Below are positions 1 through 5,717 of a stretch of 5,717 nucleotides of DNA, piece by piece. The stretch lies in assembly GCA_025457985.1 (NCBI GenBank), contig JALOTI010000144.1, positions 1 to 5,717 of the forward strand. The letters are read 5' to 3'. This DNA is from Leptospira sp. GTDB taxonomy: Bacteria; Spirochaetota; Leptospiria; Leptospirales; Leptospiraceae. The first letter of the stretch is position 1; each line of letters begins with the position of its first letter. The position numbers and the translations under genes were made by a program. Below the pieces are notes generated by a model. It was given only the letters and a program-made list of their open reading frames with translations, had not been told where the DNA came from and made no database searches.

Positions 1-211
1 TTTTTAAATTGAGATTAGCGTTTTTGAAAGAGGGTTGGACATCAACAGCCTCACCCGTTTCATCGGCTTCCAAAATTTTTTCTTCTAGCTCTACAAGAAT
101 ATGAACAAGCCAGATATGTTGGAGATCGATGACAGGAATTCCCAATTGAAAAGGTTCACTCTTCCACAAGGATTTAAGAGTTTCGATATGATTGGATAAT
201 CCTTTCTGCAT
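1..211 (-). CDS. Bacteriohemerythrin-like protein, N-terminal part (3' end outside window)
   Basis: Translating the minus strand from the ATG at 211-209 gives 70 uninterrupted codons up to the window edge. Residues 23-37 read LGIPVIDLQHIWLVH, which fits the first helix motif of bacteriohemerythrins (G-[IV]-P-x-I-D-x-Q-H). His32 would be the first iron ligand. The remaining ligands, including the later H-F-x-x-E-E type motif, would lie beyond the window, so the di-iron site cannot be confirmed. Proteins of this family bind O2 at a non-haem di-iron centre in an antiparallel four-helix bundle and serve in O2 storage, delivery or sensing; no signal peptide is visible, so a cytoplasmic location is likely. 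The start is supported by GGAAAG three bases upstream and by an in-frame stop at 247-245 with no other ATG between. A perfect FNR-type palindrome lies 58 nt upstream of the ATG. It could also be a hemerythrin domain of a longer protein. Confidence 0.85.
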   Translation of the reverse strand, partial: MQKGLSNHIETLKSLWKSEPFQLGIPVIDLQHIWLVHILVELEEKILEADETGEAVDVQPSFKNANLNLK

Positions 212-214
212 GAT

Positions 215-220
215 CTTTCC
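215..220 (-). promoter_or_regulatory. Ribosome binding site of the hemerythrin-like gene
   Basis: The minus strand reads GGAAAG followed by ATC and then the ATG. The 3-nt spacing is shorter than usual, but no other in-frame start exists before the upstream stop, so this site fixes the start. Confidence 0.5.
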
Positions 221-269
221 AAGTTTAACATCTAACCAATTTAGTCATTCCAAATGAAATCGAAGCTAG

Positions 270-283
270 TTGATATTAATCAA
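270..283. promoter_or_regulatory. FNR-type operator, TTGAT-N4-ATCAA
   Basis: The bases are TTGATATTAATCAA, a perfect match to the TTGAT-N4-ATCAA consensus bound by FNR/Anr-type members of the CRP/FNR superfamily. It lies in the intergenic region, 58 nt upstream of the start codon of a hemerythrin-like gene, a position usable by a transcriptional activator. A weak -10-like TAAATT occurs on the minus strand at 243-238, which would centre the palindrome near -45 of the resulting transcript. That -10 is not convincing alone. The match is direct; the regulator and its response to oxygen are inferred. Leptospira CRP/FNR-like proteins may use different recognition sequences. Confidence 0.5.
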
Positions 284-328
284 TGAATTATCGGAAGATA
301 TCGGGACAATGCGTTAGGGATTGTAGTG

Positions 329-372
329 AAAATCCAAACACCCTTTCTCTCAAATGAGCCGGTGTTTGGATT
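329..372 (-). terminator. Second of two tandem hairpins; possible terminator
   Basis: Bases 331-342 (AATCCAAACACC) and 361-372 (GGTGTTTGGATT) are perfect 12-base inverted repeats around an 18-base loop. Read on the minus strand, the 3' arm ends in a short T run (ATTTTC, 333-328). The T tract is only four bases and partly inside the stem, so termination may be modest. It lies downstream of the stronger hairpin at 388-411 and may act as a backup terminator, or protect the 3' end of the aldehyde dehydrogenase mRNA. Confidence 0.55.
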
Positions 373-378
373 GGAACG

Positions 379-411
379 AAAAGCCCGCCCAAGCGTTTTT
401 AAACGCTTGGG
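379..411 (-). terminator. Terminator hairpin after the aldehyde dehydrogenase gene
   Basis: A perfect 11-base inverted repeat, CCCAAGCGTTT (388-398) and AAACGCTTGGG (401-411), is separated by two bases. On the minus strand it begins 14 nt after the stop codon of the aldehyde dehydrogenase and is followed by CGGGC and then TTTT (382-379). Because the T run starts five bases past the stem, it is not a textbook intrinsic terminator, but position and stem strength favour transcript ending or 3'-end processing. The flanks (GGGCG before, CGGGCTTTTCG after on the minus strand) recall a dispersed intergenic hairpin family that I remember from Bacteroidetes and spirochaete genomes; see findings. Confidence 0.65.
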
Positions 412-424
412 AACGCCCAGAAAA

Positions 425-1900
425 TTAAACGAACCACTTGGTGGTTAAACTTACAATTTTTCTCACAAAACCAGTATAAGGTGGGTACATCAACTTCACA
501 ATAGATACTTTTGGCGTTTGGAGAACCGATCTTTCATGTGAAAAAGTCTTAAAACCATAAATTCCGTGATAACTTCCGTGCCCTGAATGATTAACACCAC
601 CAAACGGTAAGTTAGGATTCACCAAATGAAGCATGACATCATTTACAACTGCTCCACCAGAACTAGTTCGTTTTAACACATATTTCGCTGTTCCATTCTT
701 TTTTGTAAAGATATAGAGTGCGAGTGGCTTTGGTTTCGAATTGATAATTTCAATTGCTTCATCTAGGGAACTATAAGTAACTATAGGTAACAATGGTCCA
801 AAAATCTCATCTTCCATAATTTTTGATTCTCGAGGAACATTTGTTAGTATAGTAGGAGCAATAAAGTTATCATTCCCATTTACTTTTCCACCATAGGCAA
901 CCTTTGCACCTTTTTTGAGAGCATCGTCAATGTAACCGGAAACTCTTTGGAAATTTTTTGCGTTCACAATTCTGCAAAAGTCTTGGTTGTTTGAAAAATT
1001 TTCTTCTTTCGATTTAAAGAATTTTTCTGTAGCTTCCCTTGCATACTTTACAAACTCTTCTACTTTAGATTCTGGTATTAAAAGATAGTCAGGAGCAACA
1101 CAGGTTTGGCCTGCGTTCAAGAATTTACCCCACATAATCCTTTCTGCAGTAAGTTTAATATCCGCATCCTCTGCAACAACACTTGGAGACTTTCCTCCCA
1201 ACTCTAACGTAACCGTCGTAAGGTGTTTAGCCGCAGCAGCCATCACAATTTTTCCAACCGGAGTGGATCCAGTAAAAAAGATATGGTCAAATGGTTTTTC
1301 CAAAAGGGCAGTTGCAACATTTACCTCGCCTTCGAATACTGCTACTTCATCCTCTGTAAAAATTTCCGTGAGCATTGTTTTCAAAACATGAGCTGTATGG
1401 GGCGTAAACTCAGAAGGCTTTAGCATCACTGTATTTCCTGCGGCAATTGCAGCAGCGATAGGAGCCATAGCTAAGTGAAATGGATAGTTCCATGGAGCTA
1501 TGATGAGACAAACACCTTTTGGTTCATAAATCATCTTACTCGTAGAACCTAACAAAGTTGGTGGAGTATAAACATTAACTGGTCTCATCCAATGCTTTAG
1601 GTGGCGAATGGCATCGTTTATCTCACCTATCACAGGCAAAACTTCAGTTATATCAACTTCGCTAGCTGATTTTTTAAAATCTGAAAAGAGTGCCTTTTGT
1701 ACTTCGGGCTGATATTTGAAAATTACAGATTTTAACTTTTTAAGCTTTAGAATTCGCTGTTTATAGTTCGTTAGTTTGAGTTCTTGTGCCTTTTTCTTTT
1801 GAGCTGAAAAAATTCGATCGATATCGGATGGAGTGAAACTCTTGGTCTGGATCAGAGTTTTAGTGGATTCCGTTTCTTTGGAAATTGTTGCTTGTGTCAT
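425..1900 (-). CDS. Class 3 (ALDH3-type) NAD(P)-dependent aldehyde dehydrogenase
   Basis: A 491-residue protein that should oxidise an aldehyde to the carboxylic acid using NAD+ or NADP+. The motifs of the family are all present: the oxyanion-hole Asn138 in APWNYPF (135-141), the cofactor-binding KPSE (161-164), the GSTPVGK turn (211-217), the general-base Glu233 in LELGGKSP (232-239), the nucleophile Cys267 in GQTC, and EIFGPLLP (365-372). The ending with YPPYT (472-476) and the short loop layout place it with ALDH3-like enzymes, which act on medium and long-chain or aromatic aldehydes; the actual substrate cannot be read from the sequence. The C-terminal roughly 25 residues are hydrophobic and basic (ending TTKWFV) and could touch the membrane, as in fatty aldehyde dehydrogenases, but no clear transmembrane helix is seen. 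About 20 polar residues precede the first conserved helix. The ATG is supported by GGAG six bases upstream. It starts 84 nt after receptor-cyclase B and is followed by two hairpins. Confidence 0.95.
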   Translation of the reverse strand: MTQATISKETESTKTLIQTKSFTPSDIDRIFSAQKKKAQELKLTNYKQRILKLKKLKSVIFKYQPEVQKALFSDFKKSASEVDITEVLPVIGEINDAIRHLKHWMRPVNVYTPPTLLGSTSKMIYEPKGVCLIIAPWNYPFHLAMAPIAAAIAAGNTVMLKPSEFTPHTAHVLKTMLTEIFTEDEVAVFEGEVNVATALLEKPFDHIFFTGSTPVGKIVMAAAAKHLTTVTLELGGKSPSVVAEDADIKLTAERIMWGKFLNAGQTCVAPDYLLIPESKVEEFVKYAREATEKFFKSKEENFSNNQDFCRIVNAKNFQRVSGYIDDALKKGAKVAYGGKVNGNDNFIAPTILTNVPRESKIMEDEIFGPLLPIVTYSSLDEAIEIINSKPKPLALYIFTKKNGTAKYVLKRTSSGGAVVNDVMLHLVNPNLPFGGVNHSGHGSYHGIYGFKTFSHERSVLQTPKVSIVKLMYPPYTGFVRKIVSLTTKWFV

Positions 1901-1906
1901 GGCTTG

Positions 1907-1910
1907 CTCC
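1907..1910 (-). promoter_or_regulatory. Ribosome binding site of the aldehyde dehydrogenase gene
   Basis: The minus strand reads GGAG, then six bases, then the ATG at 1900-1898. This is a well-spaced Shine-Dalgarno sequence and supports the chosen start. I see no strong -35/-10 pair in the rest of the 84-nt gap; TTAAAA-N17-TCTAAA is the best candidate and is weak. Confidence 0.7.
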
Positions 1911-1984
1911 GTATTACTGACTCTCGTTCATTTAGAGCATTCAATCAAGAACTTTTTAAAAATTAGGTCGATTCTTAGGCATTT

Positions 1985-4105
1985 TTATGACAAAACACCC
2001 TTGGAAAAGCCAGGTGGAGGGCCATTTTTAAGACAATCCTTGGTTTTTTCCAAATAGAGCACCGCCGCTTTGTCTTTTGGATCCCTCTCGACAACACGAG
2101 AGAACTCTCGTTCGGCCAATTCAAAGTCGCCATCCCAGAATGCATTTACAGCGGTCTCGAATGTAATTTTAGATTGGACCTTGGCTTCAAAATTTTCTTC
2201 TAAACCCTCAACAAGAATTTGTGCGATACCAACTAACCTTTCTTTTGATGGAAGTTTTATAAAATCCAAAATCCGGTGGGGATAGGAGTCAGGATTTTGA
2301 AGTTCCAATAATGCATCTAGGCTAAGTATAATCTTTGCGCCATACTTTTTTGTCATTGCTTCCAGAGAGTTTGCAACACCCATCGAGTCGGATAAAACGG
2401 CACTTTCTATCCTTTGCTCTTCACCAATTATACCTAACATAAGTTCGCCGAAGTGAATTCCGATTCCTATCTGAATTTTTGGTACGCGGTGTGTTGTGTT
2501 TTCCGCATTCCACTTGGCGATGGAATGGTGCATCTGAATTGCGGCTGTAATCGCATCTTCCGGTTTGCGATCAAATAAAGCAAAAACAGCATCTCCGATA
2601 TATTTCTCAATAAAACCATTTTGAGCACGAATGATTGGTCCAACATGACTCAAATAATCATTTAAAAACAAAAAGTTTTCTTCTGGACTCAATGCCTCTG
2701 AAATAGAAGTAAAATCTCGAATGTCTGAAGATAAAACAGTCATTTTTCTTGTAACAAAATCACCTCTTTTGATTTTCCCTGAATGATTTTCATTAAAGAG
2801 CTCTAAAAGTCTGAGAGGAACAAATTTCGAATAGATTCTGTTAGATGAATCTAGTCTATGATTGATCTCCTGCAACTCTGTAGTTAGGCTTTCCATTGAG
2901 GAATAGATACGTGCGTTTCGACGAGCTAAAAGAATACTTTGGAATAAAAAGAAGAAAAATAATCCAAACGGCATAATTGGTTGGGCTTGAAAAACATTAT
3001 TACCAGCCAAAGCATCATGTGTAGAACCTATCAAAAGAAGTACGGTTCCAAAAAAAAGAAATCCAGTGTCCTTTTTTTTCTGGCGGAATAAGTTAAATGA
3101 AATCCAAAACGAACAAATACTAAAAAATAAAATAATTACTAAAGAAACTAGGTTTGCTTCGGTAAATATTTTTGCAGGAAAAGAGATAACAAAAATTAAG
3201 AAGAGAACCGCAATCGCCCAGGATAATTGAACGATCCACTTAGGTACGTCTGATTTTCCAGGAAAAAGGCTCTGCAAAAAACTGAGAAAAAAACTCGCCA
3301 TAAGCGGAGCAGAACCATAATCGATTCGTTGCATTAGCTCCCAAGGAAAGTTTGGAAATATATAAACAATATAATAATTATCTAATACAACAAGTCGTAA
3401 TCCAGTCAAAAAACAAAACATTGAAAAGTAAAAACTACTTTTTTCTTCTCTTCGAATCAAAAAAACTGTTAGTTGGTAAAGAGCCATCGTTAATAGGGCA
3501 CCAAAAATAAAAACTTCACCACCTGAGTAGATTAGAGATAGGTTTTGAATAACTTCCTTTCTCCCAATTTCAATAGGCTTTCGGAACCCCCCTCTCGCAT
3601 GTTGAAAATTACTCACGACTAAAATGAGTTCGTTTTCTAATGAAACTGGCTGGAAGGAAACGTATTGGATTTGGTTTTTGGGTTTGGAAGTTTCTTTTGA
3701 GTCCCCTACAACTCCCACTTCTGCCAATTTTTGTCGGTTCACATAAAATTGATACGCACTGGTTTGAGCGGTCAATCGGAGGTAATAACGAAACTCTGTT
3801 GTCGGAACCTTTAACTTCAATCGATAGCTAGCGAGTCCATCACCACCTTTTCCTCCTGGACGAATGGAGTTCCAGGAATTTGGTACGGTTGTTAACTTAA
3901 AATCCTCTGAATCGATTTTAGAAAACAAACTTTCACCAAAACCTTCATTCCAGTAGATTTCCCATTCACCACTCAAAGCAACTTTGTTAGGTGATTCAAG
4001 ATCGACCAATTCAATACTCAATTCGCCATTTTTTGCTTTTGGTTTCTCTTTGAAATTACAAGCACCTTGTATGAGGATCAAAAGAATTAGGATTATTTTT
4101 CCCAT
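1985..4105 (-). CDS. Receptor-cyclase B: exported sensor domain, seven TM helices, class III cyclase domain lacking transition-state residues
   Basis: From the ATG at 4105-4103 this is 706 residues. Order of parts: signal peptide of lipoprotein type (ILILLILIQGAC, Cys16); an exported beta-rich domain of about 150 residues resembling jelly-roll sensors of 7TM-DISM receptors (GEWEIYW near 46, VPNSWN near 74, SNFQHARGG near 165); seven hydrophobic segments (about 198-394); a linker with KFVP (427-430); a class III cyclase domain (about 453-631); and a TPR-like tail (about 647-691). In the cyclase, metal ligands Asp461 (SSDIRDF) and Asp505 (IGDAV) are present, as are Lys501 and Asp573, expected for adenine recognition. 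The transition-state Asn and Arg of the D-x-V-N-x-A-x-R motif are Gly576 and Ser580 (DSMGVANS). A homodimer would probably be weak or inactive; partnering with upstream receptor-cyclase A, which has both residues, would repair it. The start overlaps the end of A by 13 nt, pointing to translational coupling. A TTG start 18 nt upstream is possible but would put GWGCG before the signal peptide. Confidence 0.93.
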   Translation of the reverse strand: MGKIILILLILIQGACNFKEKPKAKNGELSIELVDLESPNKVALSGEWEIYWNEGFGESLFSKIDSEDFKLTTVPNSWNSIRPGGKGGDGLASYRLKLKVPTTEFRYYLRLTAQTSAYQFYVNRQKLAEVGVVGDSKETSKPKNQIQYVSFQPVSLENELILVVSNFQHARGGFRKPIEIGRKEVIQNLSLIYSGGEVFIFGALLTMALYQLTVFLIRREEKSSFYFSMFCFLTGLRLVVLDNYYIVYIFPNFPWELMQRIDYGSAPLMASFFLSFLQSLFPGKSDVPKWIVQLSWAIAVLFLIFVISFPAKIFTEANLVSLVIILFFSICSFWISFNLFRQKKKDTGFLFFGTVLLLIGSTHDALAGNNVFQAQPIMPFGLFFFFLFQSILLARRNARIYSSMESLTTELQEINHRLDSSNRIYSKFVPLRLLELFNENHSGKIKRGDFVTRKMTVLSSDIRDFTSISEALSPEENFLFLNDYLSHVGPIIRAQNGFIEKYIGDAVFALFDRKPEDAITAAIQMHHSIAKWNAENTTHRVPKIQIGIGIHFGELMLGIIGEEQRIESAVLSDSMGVANSLEAMTKKYGAKIILSLDALLELQNPDSYPHRILDFIKLPSKERLVGIAQILVEGLEENFEAKVQSKITFETAVNAFWDGDFELAEREFSRVVERDPKDKAAVLYLEKTKDCLKNGPPPGFSKGVLS

Positions 4106-5717
4106 GCCGCAACCCCATCCCAATCCTCACCAACACCTGCGGACATAAAGTATTTACATCGTTCGATATATATATTCGCTGCAAGGTCATCCGGATTTTG
4201 AATTTTGACTGATTCAAAACCACTGAGTGCCGACACAAAATCAGCTCTTTCATAATCAAAAATCGCAGACTCAAATAGGTCTTTAAATTCAATTTTTTTG
4301 TCCGAAATTTGATCAATGCCCGGTATCATCACTTCGGCAATCATCACCGTTTCTTGTTTTCCCTTTACACGAACAAAATCTAAAATCCTGTAAAGGATGG
4401 TATCTAAATCTTCATGCAACATAAGGGATGTTAAGCTAACTAAAATTCTAGATTGATACTTTTTAGTAAGACCTTGAATTCTACTGGCTAGATTGACTGT
4501 ATCTGAGATAACAGTACTTTCCATTCGTTCCTTTTCGCCAAGAATCCCAAGCATAGTATCCCCTGAATGGATTCCAATTCCAACATGTAAGGGTGCATAT
4601 CCATAATTTCTTCGATGCGTGTTGTACAATTCTAATTCCCATTGAATATCAACAGCAGACTTAATTCCGTGATGGATTCCACCGTCAAACAAAGCCATAA
4701 TGGCACTGCCTATGTATTTATCTATAAAACCGTTATTTGATCGGATATAAGGTCCAATCCTGCCTAAATAGGAATTAGTAAAAAGTATTCGATTTTCTAA
4801 AGGAATTCCATAGATTATATCCCAGTATTCCCAAATGTCCGCAAACATGACAGTCATTTCGCGTTCACTACTATCGCCTAATTTAACTTCTTCGATACTC
4901 TCTTTTCCTAAATGATTTAAAAAATCCCTAGGAATAAATTTTCCAAAAAATCTGTTGGTAAGTATAAATCTTTCGTTTACCTCTTCAAAATCGTTTTTAA
5001 GTTCTTTCCTTTTATTAAATGTTTTTGCATTTCTAAGTGTAACTATCGAGGATTGAGCACCGAAAAACAAAAATAATGCGATTTGAGAAAGGTAAGACTC
5101 ATTCATTCCTCTGAATGCAAACAAGATATCCGTCACGAAACCTAATATGAGCAACATAGAACCCATCAAAAAAAGGCCGGATTCTGGAATTTTTTTGAGA
5201 TAGAGCTGAACCAAACGGAAGAGAAGGAATACAGAATATACAAGACCAATAATTTGAAAAACTGTCTCATATCTTGTAAAATAGATAGGTGGAACAATTA
5301 AACCAAAAATGAGTACAAATTGTACGAATGCAGTCATCAATTGTAGGTTATTTAAACTGATAAATTTAGGGAAAAGCCCTTCTGCAAACCAGAGAAAGAG
5401 GATCGCAAGGACAAAAACAGTCGCATAATCCAAGTAGACGACAAGGCTCCAAGGAATGGATTCACTGAAAGCATAGATTGTTTTACTGCTCGTAAACAAA
5501 ATTCTTACGGCAAAAACCAGACAAAAAAAGCCAAAGAAGAAAGCTTCTCTTTGTTTGTGCCTAAAAAAGAAAAGGATAAAATGATAAATACCAAACATAA
5601 AAATGGCGCCGGTGAATGCCAAATCGATGGTGCCTCTAGCTAAAATGAGGTTCTGAACATCTTCCGCCTTTCCAAAGATAGGTGCAATTCCCAGCCCACC
5701 TTCCTTATGAAAAAAAT
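4093..5717 (-). CDS. Receptor-cyclase A, C-terminal part: seven TM helices and class III cyclase domain lacking the second metal ligand (5' end outside window)
   Basis: The reading frame stays open to the window edge, giving 540 visible residues (numbered from the codon at 5715-5713); the start and most of the exported sensor domain are missing. Apparent starts inside the window, such as the TTG at 5622, fall in the first membrane helix and are not real: the preceding residues (GGLGIAPIFGKAEDVQN) align with the end of the sensor domain of gene B. Seven hydrophobic segments follow (about 33-225), then a linker with KFIP (259-262), a class III cyclase domain (about 286-463) and a TPR-like tail (about 476-526). 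In the cyclase, Asp293 (FADIWEYW) is the first metal ligand, but the second is Ser337 (KYIGSAIM, codon AGT at 4707-4705). Lys333 and Asp405 for adenine, and Asn408 and Arg412 (DTVNLASR), are intact. A homodimer should lack metal-dependent catalysis, whereas pairing with B would form one complete site. It is a clear paralogue of B throughout the visible length. Confidence 0.93.
   Translation of the reverse strand, partial: FFHKEGGLGIAPIFGKAEDVQNLILARGTIDLAFTGAIFMFGIYHFILFFFRHKQREAFFFGFFCLVFAVRILFTSSKTIYAFSESIPWSLVVYLDYATVFVLAILFLWFAEGLFPKFISLNNLQLMTAFVQFVLIFGLIVPPIYFTRYETVFQIIGLVYSVFLLFRLVQLYLKKIPESGLFLMGSMLLILGFVTDILFAFRGMNESYLSQIALFLFFGAQSSIVTLRNAKTFNKRKELKNDFEEVNERFILTNRFFGKFIPRDFLNHLGKESIEEVKLGDSSEREMTVMFADIWEYWDIIYGIPLENRILFTNSYLGRIGPYIRSNNGFIDKYIGSAIMALFDGGIHHGIKSAVDIQWELELYNTHRRNYGYAPLHVGIGIHSGDTMLGILGEKERMESTVISDTVNLASRIQGLTKKYQSRILVSLTSLMLHEDLDTILYRILDFVRVKGKQETVMIAEVMIPGIDQISDKKIEFKDLFESAIFDYERADFVSALSGFESVKIQNPDDLAANIYIERCKYFMSAGVGEDWDGVAAWEK
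4113..4116 (-). promoter_or_regulatory. Ribosome binding site of receptor-cyclase B, inside the end of gene A
   Basis: The minus strand reads GGATGGGGTTGCGGC and then the ATG at 4105. The GGGG lies seven bases from the ATG and supports that start over the TTG at 4123. Because it lies inside the last codons of gene A, ribosomes finishing A would uncover or reuse it. Confidence 0.5.

Noticed and set aside
1223..1423. Open frame of 66 codons on the plus strand
   Set aside because: It lies opposite the conserved core of the aldehyde dehydrogenase, has no recognisable motif and no support as a gene.
1950..1964. AT-only palindrome TTTTTAAAAA as a terminator of the cyclase genes
   Set aside because: The stem has no G-C pairs and would be unstable; such runs are frequent in AT-rich DNA.
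1833..2285. Plus-strand open frames of about 70 codons at 1833-2057 and 2070-2285
   Set aside because: They are antisense to the ends of the dehydrogenase and cyclase B genes and look like shadows of their codon use.
3640..3831. Open frame of 63 codons on the plus strand
   Set aside because: Antisense to the sensor domain of receptor-cyclase B, with no recognisable product.
4103..4123. TTG start for receptor-cyclase B at 4123, giving a 712-residue protein
   Set aside because: The ATG at 4105 gives a clean signal peptide and has a GGGG ribosome site seven bases upstream; the TTG would add GWGCG before it.
4056..4316. Minus-strand open frame of 86 codons across the A/B junction
   Set aside because: It overlaps two well-supported genes in a third frame and has low-complexity basic composition without motifs.
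5620..5622. TTG start for receptor-cyclase A at 5622
   Set aside because: The frame remains open to the window edge and the extra residues align with gene B, so the codon is an internal Leu in the first membrane segment.
1..5717. CRISPR arrays, tRNA or rRNA genes, insertion sequences, phage genes
   Set aside because: No spaced repeat array, tRNA-like fold, transposase or integrase motif, or flanking terminal repeats were found by reading either strand.

Overview
The window looks like a chromosomal segment of a spirochaete, most likely Leptospira. The DNA is AT-rich by eye, all genes lie on the minus strand, and two neighbouring genes encode membrane receptors of the 7TM-DISM type fused to class III nucleotide cyclase domains, an architecture common in that genus. 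The genus is inferred from gene style, not from a database match.

In minus-strand (transcription) order: (1) 5717-4093, a receptor-cyclase (A) whose 5' end is outside the window; (2) 4105-1985, a second, paralogous receptor-cyclase (B) whose start overlaps the end of A by 13 nt; (3) an 84-nt gap without a convincing terminator; (4) 1900-425, a class 3 (ALDH3-type) aldehyde dehydrogenase; (5) a 213-nt intergenic region with two tandem hairpins that probably end the dehydrogenase transcript, then a perfect FNR-type palindrome; (6) 211-1, the first 70 codons of a bacteriohemerythrin-like protein that runs off the window.

The most interesting point is the cyclase pair. B keeps both metal-binding aspartates but has lost the transition-state Asn and Arg (now Gly and Ser). 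A keeps the Asn and Arg but has Ser in place of the second metal-binding Asp. Both keep the Lys and Asp expected for adenine recognition. The defects are complementary, like the C1 and C2 halves of animal membrane adenylyl cyclases, and the D-to-S change in A is the same one seen in animal C2 domains. The sequence therefore suggests that A and B form an obligate heterodimeric adenylate cyclase with one working site and one dead site, read out by two sensor domains and produced in a fixed ratio by translational coupling. This is an inference from catalytic residues. It has not been demonstrated here.

The aldehyde dehydrogenase and the hemerythrin have no obvious mechanistic link to the cyclases. 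The FNR-like site upstream of the hemerythrin suggests control of that gene by a CRP/FNR-family regulator.
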